From assembly GCA_038880255.1 (NCBI GenBank), contig JAVZSA010000021.1, positions 1-19,869 of the forward strand: a stretch of DNA of 19,869 nt, in the 5' to 3' direction. The translations under genes and the position numbers were made by a program. The notes under the pieces are model-generated. The model had not been told where the DNA came from, made no database searches, and worked only from the letters and a program-made list of their open reading frames with translations. Numbering within the stretch: position 1 is the stretch's first letter; each line of letters opens with the position of its first letter. Shown piece by piece: positions 7,947 through 14,695 of this stretch. This stretch comes from ARK-15 sp038880255 (GTDB lineage Archaea; Thermoplasmatota; Thermoplasmata; Thermoplasmatales; ARK-15).

Positions 7947-8567
7947 TCAAATTAAATCCTTTATACCTTCCACAATGAACTCTATTGACATGGCGGCAAG
8001 TATTAAACCCATTATTCTTGATATTACCTGGTTTCCTGTTTTACCTAGATACTTAAAAAATATGTCTGAAAAATACAAAAGATAGTAAGAGATAATCATT
8101 ACAATGAATATTGATACAAATACCATAGCCTGGTCTATAATTGTAACACTTTTCTCAGTTACATAAATTATTACTGTTGTTATTGCTCCTGGGCCAGCCA
8201 AGAGGGGAACACCAAGTGGAACTATGCCCACAGCCTCCTTTTCTTCTATTTCTGCCCTTTCAGAATCTGATAGTCTTGATCTTGTATATTTTCCATGCAT
8301 CATATCAAATGCTACCTTGAATAATAAAATTCCACCTGCAATTTTGAATACATCAACATTAATATTAAAGATCATAAAGATATATTTACCACCAATTCCA
8401 AAAACAACTAATACAAGTGTTGCTACAATTATACTCTTTTTAAGGGTCTTTTTCTTCTCCTCCTTAGTATATGTTTGAGTCATAGTGGAGAAAAATGGTA
8501 TTGATCCAAATGGATTTACTATTGAAAATATTGCGACAAATGATGCTATAAAGAATATTATATTCAC
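7947..8567 (-). CDS. MarC family integral membrane protein
   Basis: A 206-residue protein with six hydrophobic segments matching the MarC (UPF0056) family. Landmarks are the N-terminal FSIVNPFGSIPFF, the IAGGILLFKVAFDM segment and VGIVPLGVPLLAGPGAITTVI in the middle, and SRIMGLILAAMSIEFI near the C-terminus. The biochemical role of the family is unsettled; it was once linked to multiple antibiotic resistance, and transport activity has been suggested. The start is GTG at 8567. A TATA-like element about 20-30 bases upstream, with no ribosome binding site, fits leaderless initiation at this GTG. The stop touches the guaB stop within TGATCA, so neither gene has a separate terminator region. Confidence 0.88.
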   Translation of the reverse strand: MNIIFFIASFVAIFSIVNPFGSIPFFSTMTQTYTKEEKKKTLKKSIIVATLVLVVFGIGGKYIFMIFNINVDVFKIAGGILLFKVAFDMMHGKYTRSRLSDSERAEIEEKEAVGIVPLGVPLLAGPGAITTVIIYVTEKSVTIIDQAMVFVSIFIVMIISYYLLYFSDIFFKYLGKTGNQVISRIMGLILAAMSIEFIVEGIKDLI

Positions 8568-8584
8568 ATGAATAAAAAATGAAT

Positions 8585-8597
8585 TACTATATATAAT
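8585..8597 (-). promoter_or_regulatory. TATA box of the marC-family gene
   Basis: On the minus strand ATTATATATAG lies about 20-30 bases before the GTG start at 8567, the leaderless spacing seen elsewhere in the window. The plus-strand surface protein gene starts 70 bases away, so the 100-base gap carries divergent promoters. Confidence 0.45.
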
Positions 8598-8667
8598 CTT
8601 TATTCTAATTGAAAGAAAAATTTGTACAATAAATCTAATATACCATTTTAAAAATAATCATATTGGA

Positions 8668-9522
8668 ATGAAAGTAATTTTTGCATTATTCTCAATATTC
8701 GTTTTAATTTCTTTACCATTTTCTATTGGATATAATGGGAATTATGATTTCATATCATTTTCAAATGATGAATACGGAAATATTTTCAATGTTTCTTGTT
8801 TTGGTAATAACATTATTAAAGAAATAAAGTTTAACAATGAAAATAAGAGTGAATGGAAAATTATACCAAATGGTTTTGTTTATATAAATTCACAGTTTAA
8901 AATAGAGATTAACAATGGAGGTATAATAAACATAAGGGATAAGAATATTAACTATACAATTGAATTTTATGAAAATATTGATATTCAAAAAGCGATAACG
9001 TTCAATGGTGTAATTGCGAATGACGGTAATTTAATAATAAACTTTTTAGGAAATTTTGAATTAGAAGAAAATGAAATTACAACAAATTCTTCATCAACGT
9101 TTTTTTTCAATACTACAATTTTTGCTCCAGTTCTTCATAATCTTTCAGGACCTGATTTGGGTGGTATAATTATGATAAACGGAAACTATACTATGCAAAA
9201 TATTTATGTTAATTCCACAGAAAATTTTAATGAATTAAAATTTTCATTCAACTTTAATTCTGGGGAAAAGTATTTTTTATTTTATTTTTACAATTTAACA
9301 AAGAATTATCAAATATATTTAAATGGTAAAAATTATTCCAATTATAAAATATTAAAAATAGATAATTATACAGTTTATTCAATTTATTTACCACCAGGAA
9401 ATGATACATTAGAATTTATTCAAGTACAAAATCAGGACCTCCAAAGTTTTTTAGCAATATCAATAATTTTATTAGCAATAATTATTGGATTTATTATGAT
9501 TTATGAGGTGAGAAAAAAGTGA
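8668..9522 (+). CDS. Sequon-rich surface protein, single C-terminal membrane anchor
   Basis: I do not recognise this 284-residue protein. It has an N-terminal hydrophobic signal sequence (about 1-21, before YNGNYDF), an Asn-rich beta-type ectodomain, and one C-terminal membrane segment (about 259-279, AISIILLAIIIGFIMIYEV) ending in RKK, which predicts an outside ectodomain and a short cytosolic tail. The ectodomain holds 12 N-x-S/T sequons, a density that suggests heavy N-glycosylation by archaeal AglB, as for surface proteins of acidophilic archaea. Only one cysteine (in NVSCFG) is present. The gene ends in a GTGA overlap with a second protein of the same design, so the two are coupled and probably act together. 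No catalytic or binding motif is visible. Confidence 0.75.
   Translation: MKVIFALFSIFVLISLPFSIGYNGNYDFISFSNDEYGNIFNVSCFGNNIIKEIKFNNENKSEWKIIPNGFVYINSQFKIEINNGGIINIRDKNINYTIEFYENIDIQKAITFNGVIANDGNLIINFLGNFELEENEITTNSSSTFFFNTTIFAPVLHNLSGPDLGGIIMINGNYTMQNIYVNSTENFNELKFSFNFNSGEKYFLFYFYNLTKNYQIYLNGKNYSNYKILKIDNYTVYSIYLPPGNDTLEFIQVQNQDLQSFLAISIILLAIIIGFIMIYEVRKK
9506..9512 (+). promoter_or_regulatory. Ribosome binding site setting the GTG start at 9519
   Basis: GAGGTGA, a strong match to the archaeal anti-Shine-Dalgarno sequence, lies inside the end of the upstream gene and six bases before GTG 9519. It supports this non-ATG start and translational coupling. Confidence 0.65.
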
Positions 9523-10241
9523 AAATTACATCAATTTTAATAATTTCCATTTTAATAATGCCAGGTATACTTTCAATAAATGAAAATTCATCCTATATCA
9601 ATGTAAATGAATACGGTTATTCAATCCTTTTTGGAAAGAACTATCCTTTGATCATAGTTAATAGCTCAAATGTTTCCATCACTTTTGTAGTGAGTAGAAT
9701 AATTTTAAAAAATATGTATGATGAGTTGAATAATCTTACTTGGCAAAAGAAATTTTCAAGTGATGATAAAATAAATTATACTATTAGTACAGAAACATCA
9801 CATTCGGCATATAGATTTACTATGTTATTGGAAAAATTAAACAATTCATTGAATATTTTAATAATTTTTCATGCATCAAAAATAAAAAGTAAAAGTATAG
9901 CTATTATCGGTCATATTTTTAACAAAACATTTCAAATAAATGAAATAAGCATGATTGATAAAAATATGAATTATGAGTTTAATGGACCACCACAAAACGA
10001 AATAAAAATAAATAATGCTAAGTTTGAGTTTTCAAATGGGACAGTTTATAGATCAAATAATCAAAATATAATTATTTTTTCAGATGTTATAAATGGAAAT
10101 ACTACAGTCTATTCAAAAATAACCCTGCCAATTACATCTGAAGTAACAAAATTTACCCTAAGTCCTTATCCATTTCTTGGAATTCTTTTTGGAATTGGAA
10201 TTATCGTTTCGGGTGCAATATTATTAAAAAGAAAATCATGA
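9519..10241 (+). CDS. Second sequon-rich surface protein with C-terminal anchor
   Basis: An unrecognised 240-residue protein with the same architecture as the gene upstream: an N-terminal signal sequence (about 1-20, ILIISILIMPGILSIN), an extracytoplasmic domain with nine N-x-S/T sequons and no cysteine, and a C-terminal membrane segment (about 215-235, PFLGILFGIGIIVSGAILL) ending KRKS. GTG 9519 is fixed by a GAGGTGA site and overlaps the upstream TGA. The pair could be subunits of a cell-surface complex or diverged paralogues; by eye the ectodomains share composition but I could not align them. The last six bases overlap the end of the winged-helix regulator on the opposite strand, so the two transcripts converge. 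Confidence 0.72.
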   Translation: MKITSILIISILIMPGILSINENSSYINVNEYGYSILFGKNYPLIIVNSSNVSITFVVSRIILKNMYDELNNLTWQKKFSSDDKINYTISTETSHSAYRFTMLLEKLNNSLNILIIFHASKIKSKSIAIIGHIFNKTFQINEISMIDKNMNYEFNGPPQNEIKINNAKFEFSNGTVYRSNNQNIIIFSDVINGNTTVYSKITLPITSEVTKFTLSPYPFLGILFGIGIIVSGAILLKRKS

Positions 10242-10751
10242 TCTTTCCCAAAATTCTATAAATTTGTCCACAAATTTATCCTGAAAACTCTCTTTATATT
10301 TTATTATTGTTCTAGCTACCTCCTCACTATTATTTACAGAATAGATTATTTTTCCTTCTTTTTCAATTTTATTTATTATTCCATTGTTCAACATTTTTTT
10401 AATATGATAAAAAATTGTATTTCTATTTAATTTTGTTTCATTTTCAATCATTTCAATGTCTGCACTATCATTCTCTAAAATTATAATGATTATTTTCCTT
10501 GGAATCGATTGTCTAAGAAATGGAAGATACTTTTTTTCTTCAGGTTTTTCCATAGCCCTGGGATAATATCTTTTATACCCACTTTCTTCCTTTGATATAA
10601 TTAGATATTGTTTTTCAAGAACATCAAGATGATACTGAAGATCACCAACATTTAGGTTTAACTTTCTAAGAAGTTCTCTAAAATGTATTCCAGGGTTATT
10701 TTCTATGACCTCATAGATTAGCTTTCTTTTCATTAAATCCTTTGGCAACAA
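10236..10751 (-). CDS. Tandem winged-helix transcription regulator
   Basis: A 171-residue predicted DNA-binding protein with two winged-helix domains in one chain. The first (about 9-64) has NPGIHFRELLRKLNLNVGDLQYHLDVLEKQYLI followed by a wing with YKRYYP. The second (about 84-145) has RNTIFYHIKKMLNNGIINKIEKEGKIIYSV. This double ArsR/MarR-like layout is common among archaeal regulators of membrane and envelope genes; no metal-binding cysteines are present. The start is TTG at 10751 or 10748: an AGGTGA site overlaps the end of the upstream gene, four or seven bases before them. An ATG at 10733 is the alternative. It is coupled to a small membrane protein gene and faces the surface protein pair, its likely but unproven regulatory target. 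Confidence 0.8.
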   Translation of the reverse strand: MLPKDLMKRKLIYEVIENNPGIHFRELLRKLNLNVGDLQYHLDVLEKQYLIISKEESGYKRYYPRAMEKPEEKKYLPFLRQSIPRKIIIIILENDSADIEMIENETKLNRNTIFYHIKKMLNNGIINKIEKEGKIIYSVNNSEEVARTIIKYKESFQDKFVDKFIEFWERS

Positions 10752-10754
10752 TAT

Positions 10755-10988
10755 TCACCTTGCAATTATCACTATATAAAGAAATATGAGCACAATTGCA
10801 TCAAGGGTGGGATAAATATAACTTGGCATTAAAAAAATGTATGAAATACCTTTTAACAAAAAAACAAAAAATACAAACATTAAAAATAGATATTTTCTTT
10901 CCCTCATAATCCTCCAAGAGTTAATGGAAATATATATAAAAAATATGGAAAGAACGATGAGTATTCCAGCAAAAATTTCTTCTATCAT
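10755..10988 (-). CDS. Small membrane protein, three predicted segments
   Basis: An unrecognised 77-residue hydrophobic protein with three predicted membrane helices (about 4-24, 34-54 and 58-76) and a basic loop after the first (SWRIMRERKY). There are no cysteines or obvious ligand residues. The ATG at 10988 is the only good start. Its TGA lies three bases before the first TTG of the winged-helix regulator, and the regulator's ribosome binding site overlaps this stop, so the two are co-translated. Such membrane protein plus winged-helix pairs suggest membrane signalling to a regulator, but this is inference. The conserved-looking arrangement and tight spacing support a real gene despite the short length. 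Confidence 0.65.
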   Translation of the reverse strand: MIEEIFAGILIVLSIFFIYISINSWRIMRERKYLFLMFVFFVFLLKGISYIFLMPSYIYPTLDAIVLIFLYIVIIAR

Positions 10989-11033
10989 AGATAAATAAAA
11001 TAACTTTGTAAAATAAAAAGTTTGGTAAAAAGA

Positions 11034-11040
11034 TTAATAG
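11034..11040 (+). promoter_or_regulatory. Possible TATA element of tiaS
   Basis: TTAATAG lies at -29 to -23 from the ATG at 11063 within an AT-rich divergent gap of 74 bases. It is a weak match, supported mainly by spacing. Confidence 0.3.
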
Positions 11041-11062
11041 ATAAGAGGTATTTTTAATTCCG

Positions 11063-12346
11063 ATGTGGATTGGAGTTGATGATACAGATTCATCAGAAGG
11101 AATGTGCACAACATATTTAGCTCCACAAATATTATTGAAACTAAACTTAGATCTTATAGGTTTCCCTAGATTGGTAAGACTTAATCCTAACATACCATGG
11201 AAAACAAGGGGTAATGCGGCCATTGCATTAAGGGTAGGTAAAGGAATAGGTGAAAAAAGAAAGGTAGGTGAATTTAAAGGAGAAGAAATTTATTCCTATC
11301 AAAGGGGAAAAGAGGTCGATTATGATAATATTTTAGATAATGTAAAGGAAATTGTGGAAAAATTTGCAATTTTTGATGATAAAAAAACTTCACCTGGAAT
11401 TGTAATAACTAAAAAAAAGTTAACAGAAAAAATTTATTGGAAAGCTGTGAGATCTGTAATAAATCTGGATGAAATTTACAATTATATTGAAAATACACAA
11501 TTTTTTGGATATAAAAGTAAAAGGGGTTTAATTGGTGCATCTGCTGCAATTTCCTGGAAACCAAAGAAAAAGACCTATGAACTAATAACATACCTTCCAA
11601 GGGAAAAATGGCTCGATGAAAGATTTGTGGATAAATTTTCTGTAATTGAAATGGATAAAAAAATAACATCCACTTTTGAAAATTATGATTATAAAAATGA
11701 TCATGTGGCAATAAAACCTGAAACAAAAACACCAGTTTTATTTGGGATTAGAGGAATAGATCCATGGGACCTTTTTAAGGCTCTTTCAATTGTAAAAAGT
11801 GATCCATATGATGGATACATTATTTTTGAAACAAATCAAGGTACAGATGATCATCTTGTGAAAAAAAGGATTTCACAAATAAAACCCTATGATTCTGTTA
11901 TTGTGAATGGAATAATAAATTCAAAACCAAGAATAATTAAAGGGGGTCATGTGATATTTTCAATAAAGGATCCTACAGGTGAAATTGAATGTGCTGCATA
12001 TGAAAAAACTAAGGAATTTAGAGAAGTTATAAAAAATTTGATTCAAGGTGATAAAATAACTGTATATGGAAGTATAAAAAAATACCCAAGGACGATTAAC
12101 GTTGAGAAAATTAAAATAAGAAATTTGGTCGATGTTTATGTAAAGGAAATACCTAAATGCCCAATATGTGGGAAATCCATGGAATCTGTCGGAAAAAATA
12201 AAGGATATAGATGTAAAAAATGTGGTACCTATGTAAAAGAACCAATTTATAAAAAATTAGAAAGGAGTTTGAATTTTGGGATATACCAAGTTCCTATAGT
12301 GGCAAGAAGACACCTTTCAAAACCTATTGAATTTTTTCAGGAATAA
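11063..12346 (+). CDS. tiaS: tRNA(Ile2) 2-agmatinylcytidine synthetase
   Basis: A 427-residue enzyme that uses ATP and agmatine to convert the wobble C34 of tRNA-Ile(CAU) to agmatidine so that it reads AUA, an essential archaeal modification. The N-terminus GVDDTDSSEGMCT (4-16) and the PNIPWKTRGNAA stretch are diagnostic. FETNQGTDDH (255-264) is the second conserved block. An OB-fold domain (about 280-352, with GEIECAAYE) and a zinc ribbon with Cys366, Cys369, Cys384 and Cys387 follow, the order known for TiaS. Length is normal. The AUA codon (Ile) is abundant in this AT-rich window, consistent with a strong need for it. The 3' end overlaps the minus-strand ABC ATPase gene by 23 bases. Confidence 0.95.
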   Translation: MWIGVDDTDSSEGMCTTYLAPQILLKLNLDLIGFPRLVRLNPNIPWKTRGNAAIALRVGKGIGEKRKVGEFKGEEIYSYQRGKEVDYDNILDNVKEIVEKFAIFDDKKTSPGIVITKKKLTEKIYWKAVRSVINLDEIYNYIENTQFFGYKSKRGLIGASAAISWKPKKKTYELITYLPREKWLDERFVDKFSVIEMDKKITSTFENYDYKNDHVAIKPETKTPVLFGIRGIDPWDLFKALSIVKSDPYDGYIIFETNQGTDDHLVKKRISQIKPYDSVIVNGIINSKPRIIKGGHVIFSIKDPTGEIECAAYEKTKEFREVIKNLIQGDKITVYGSIKKYPRTINVEKIKIRNLVDVYVKEIPKCPICGKSMESVGKNKGYRCKKCGTYVKEPIYKKLERSLNFGIYQVPIVARRHLSKPIEFFQE

Positions 12347-13097
12347 TATAAACTATTTTACCGTTGCCATTCCTCATAATTTTTCCATTAACACCATAAA
12401 CATTTAAAATACTATTTTCATTTATTACTTCATCTGGATTACCCATCATGTAAATTTTACCATTGGAGAGTAATGCCACTTTTGTACAGTACCTAATTGC
12501 CATGTTCACATCATGTAGAGTAATAATAATACCTCTGTTCCTTTTCCTTATTCCTTCTATAAGTTCAAGTATTTCCACCTGATATTTTATATCAAGGTTT
12601 GATGTGGGTTCGTCCATGAGCAAAATTTCCGTATCCTGAGCAAGAGCCCTTGCAATAAGCATCCTCTGTTTTTCGCCCCCTGAAATTTCCCTAACTGATT
12701 TATTTGCCAAATGTTTAATGCCCATTATATTCATTGCCTCATCAATAATATGGAGATCCTTTTCATTTAATGTATCAAAAAGACCTAAATATGGATATCT
12801 TCCCATGGAAACTATATCATAGACTGTAAAATCAAAACCTGGCTCAAGTTCTGAGGGAACAATAGAAATCTTTTTTGCAAGTTCTTTTCTGGAATACTTT
12901 TCAATTTCTTTTTCAAATATTTTTATTTTTCCACCATTTTTCTTAAGAATTCCACCCACAAGTTTTATTATTGTTGTTTTTCCTGATCCATTAGGACCTA
13001 GTATACCCAATATTTCCCCCTTCTCTAAATTGAAGTTGATTTTATCAATTACTTTTTTTTCACCATAATAAAATTCTAAGTTTTCCACTCTTAACAT
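12324..13097 (-). CDS. btuD: ABC transporter ATPase, cobamide/siderophore importer type
   Basis: A 257-residue ATPase that would power corrinoid import with the permease immediately upstream. Walker A is GPNGSGKT (34-41), the signature is SGGEKQR (139-145), Walker B is ILLMDE (158-163) and the switch histidine is His195 in TLHDVN. The Q-loop is unusual: where FecE/BtuD-type proteins read VPQ, this one reads VPSE, so Ser82 replaces the usual glutamine unless Glu83 takes its place. The ATG at 13097 is fixed by a GGAGGTGA site that includes the permease stop codon. Assignment to cobamide rather than heme or iron rests on the adjoining btuF and cobamide genes. The 3' end overlaps tiaS by 23 bases. 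Confidence 0.88.
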   Translation of the reverse strand: MLRVENLEFYYGEKKVIDKINFNLEKGEILGILGPNGSGKTTIIKLVGGILKKNGGKIKIFEKEIEKYSRKELAKKISIVPSELEPGFDFTVYDIVSMGRYPYLGLFDTLNEKDLHIIDEAMNIMGIKHLANKSVREISGGEKQRMLIARALAQDTEILLMDEPTSNLDIKYQVEILELIEGIRKRNRGIIITLHDVNMAIRYCTKVALLSNGKIYMMGNPDEVINENSILNVYGVNGKIMRNGNGKIVYIIPEKIQ

Positions 13098-13101
13098 AAA
13101 A

Positions 13102-13109
13102 TCACCTCC
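13102..13109 (-). promoter_or_regulatory. Ribosome binding site of the ABC ATPase gene
   Basis: On the minus strand GGAGGTGA precedes the ATG at 13097 by four bases; its TGA is the permease stop. It is the best Shine-Dalgarno match in the window and implies coupling of permease and ATPase translation. Confidence 0.75.
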
Positions 13110-14112
13110 AATAATTTTTCACCCTAACAAGTAATATTAAAAATACAGGTATTCCAATAATTGATGTGACTATTCCAACTGGAAGTTCCATTATTACATT
13201 AAATGATCTAGAAATTGTATCAGCAATTACCATGTATGCTCCGCCAAGAAAAATTGAGGATAATATAAGTTCCCTATTATTTGGTCCTATTAAGAGTCTA
13301 ACAATATGTGGAATAACAAGACCAACAAAACCAATTATACCTGAAAAGGCAACACTTATACCTGTAATTAGGGATGACAAAAGGAAGAGTATTATCCTTT
13401 CCCTTTTAACATCTATACCAAGAGAATAAGCATGATCTTCACCTAGCATTAATGGATCAATGTTTCTGGAAAATATTTCAATCAAAATTATTGAAGGAAC
13501 AACAACAATCATTGTGATATAAACATTTACCCAGGTGGCTCCAGAAAAAGTACCCATTAACCAGTAGAATACCGTTTGTAGGTCTTTTCCCAAAAGGTAT
13601 AATAGTAGTGAAACTATTGCACTTAAAAATATTGAAACTCCAATACCTGCAAGTAGCATATTTTCACTCTTCAAATTCCCAGAAAAACTAGATATTATGA
13701 GTACAATTATTGTTGTTGAAAGTGCACCAATAAATGCAAATAATGGAAGGAAAAAAATATTTAGAAATACAAAGCCAAAAAACATTGAGATTGTAGCTCC
13801 TAATGCTGCTCCAGAAGCTGTACCTGTTACATATGGATCTGCCAATGGATTTCTAAAAAGACCTTGCATCACTGCACCTGAAACTGCAAGAGATGCACCT
13901 ACTAGAGCAGCCAATAATATTCTTGGCATTCTCAATTGCCATATTATTATAGAATATGGATCATTCCTAGGATCAAAAACCCTTGAAATAACATCCATAA
14001 AAGGAATTGATACTGCACCTATCCCCAATGATATTATAAATGATATAAAAAGTATTACTACTGAAATTAAAAGGAGAATTTTATCCTTCATAATCAACAC
14101 AACCAATTTCAT
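13102..14112 (-). CDS. btuC: ABC transporter permease, FecCD/BtuC family
   Basis: A 336-residue permease with about ten membrane segments, the type II importer fold used for vitamin B12, heme and siderophores. Family landmarks are LRMPRILLAALVGASLAVSG (60-79), the MQGLFRNPLADPYVTGTASGA block, GIIGFVGLVIPHIVRLL, which contains the coupling region for the ATPase, and ELPVGIVTSIIGIPVF near the end. ATG 14112 overlaps the TPR gene by 32 bases; ATG 14091 (MKDKILLL) would cut this to 11 bases and put a short basic stretch right before the first membrane helix, as usual for BtuC, so it is at least as likely. Neither has a clear ribosome binding site. Located between ATPase and TPR genes and near btuF, it should import cobinamide or cobalamin. 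Confidence 0.9.
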   Translation of the reverse strand: MKLVVLIMKDKILLLISVVILFISFIISLGIGAVSIPFMDVISRVFDPRNDPYSIIIWQLRMPRILLAALVGASLAVSGAVMQGLFRNPLADPYVTGTASGAALGATISMFFGFVFLNIFFLPLFAFIGALSTTIIVLIISSFSGNLKSENMLLAGIGVSIFLSAIVSLLLYLLGKDLQTVFYWLMGTFSGATWVNVYITMIVVVPSIILIEIFSRNIDPLMLGEDHAYSLGIDVKRERIILFLLSSLITGISVAFSGIIGFVGLVIPHIVRLLIGPNNRELILSSIFLGGAYMVIADTISRSFNVIMELPVGIVTSIIGIPVFLILLVRVKNYWR

Positions 14113-14635
14113 TTATCATCAATTCTAAAAATTCCTTCCAAATACCATCACATTTTTTTAAAATTTCCTCCAACATTTCTTTACCTTCGCATTCCCTCCT
14201 TTTATATGGGTTTTTCTTCACCAAATTCCTGTACATTTTTCTCGCTTCCTCAGCTTCATCATCTTTCCCAATTTTGGATGCTGCTGCAGCAAATGAAATC
14301 CAAGTATATGCATAATTTGGATCTTCTTTTAATGATTTCTTAAATAGATTATAGGCCAATTCTATATTACCCAATTTCATTGCGGCCCAACCTCCCCAAA
14401 GTAAAGATTTCCTGTCATTTTCTATTAAATGATATTTAAGCGCATTTTCATATGCTATTTTACTACCTTCCCTATCTCCAATTTTTTCAAGACAATTTGC
14501 AAAACCGTGCCAAAGTGATGCATTTTCTGGTTTTAATTTTAACAATATACCATAAAAAAAGGATGCTTCTCTATATTTTTTAGCACATATTAATGCCTCC
14601 GCAATGCGATAGAAATAATTAAATTCACCGCACAT
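14081..14635 (-). CDS. Tetratricopeptide repeat protein
   Basis: A 184-residue soluble protein made of about four TPR units (roughly residues 6-38, 39-72, 74-107 and 108-142), with typical Ala/Gly/Tyr positions and PENA or PNYA turns ending several units, then a charged C-terminal helix. TPR proteins are protein-protein scaffolds; no catalytic feature is seen. The ATG at 14635 is preferred over a TTG at 14656 because a TATA box sits 21-30 bases upstream of it. The gene is first in the leftward unit with the importer permease and ATPase, overlapping the permease start, and is divergent from btuF. That placement suggests an accessory role in corrinoid import or simple co-transcription. I do not know a named TPR partner of BtuCD. 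Confidence 0.75.
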   Translation of the reverse strand: MCGEFNYFYRIAEALICAKKYREASFFYGILLKLKPENASLWHGFANCLEKIGDREGSKIAYENALKYHLIENDRKSLLWGGWAAMKLGNIELAYNLFKKSLKEDPNYAYTWISFAAAASKIGKDDEAEEARKMYRNLVKKNPYKRRECEGKEMLEEILKKCDGIWKEFLELMINEIGCVDYEG

Positions 14636-14642
14636 AAAAAAG

Positions 14643-14652
14643 ATTAAATAAT
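14643..14652 (+). promoter_or_regulatory. TATA box of the btuF-cbiP operon
   Basis: ATTAAATAAT would place the transcript start near 14676, leaving a short leader of about 20 bases containing the btuF ribosome binding site. It overlaps the minus-strand promoter zone of the TPR-btuCD unit. Confidence 0.45.
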
Positions 14653-14655
14653 TCA

Positions 14656-14665
14656 AGTATATTTA
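14656..14665 (-). promoter_or_regulatory. TATA box of the TPR-btuCD operon
   Basis: On the minus strand TAAATATACT lies 21-30 bases before the ATG at 14635, a leaderless spacing. It is within ten bases of the opposing TATA element, so the two operons probably share regulation. Confidence 0.5.
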
Positions 14666-14676
14666 CCTTTTGTAAA
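14662..14676. promoter_or_regulatory. Small inverted repeat in the divergent cobamide promoter
   Basis: TTTAC-CTTTT-GTAAA has perfect five-base arms and sits between the two TATA boxes and the btuF ribosome binding site, where a repressor could control both directions. The arms are short and AT-rich, so chance is a real possibility. Confidence 0.3.
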
Positions 14677-14684
14677 GTAAAGTT

Positions 14685-14691
14685 GAGGTGA
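14685..14691 (+). promoter_or_regulatory. Ribosome binding site of btuF
   Basis: GAGGTGA ends four bases before the ATG at 14696, showing this first operon gene has a leader, unlike the leaderless genes elsewhere in the window. Confidence 0.7.
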
Positions 14692-14695
14692 AAAA

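Noticed and set aside
13166..14128. Two plus-strand open frames opposite the permease
   Set aside because: Their composition is what the reverse strand of a hydrophobic membrane protein gene gives; the permease on the minus strand carries all family motifs.
14636..14695. Cobalamin riboswitch upstream of btuF
   Set aside because: The transcript leader is about 20 bases and no B12-box-like sequence is present; a riboswitch aptamer would need well over 100 bases.
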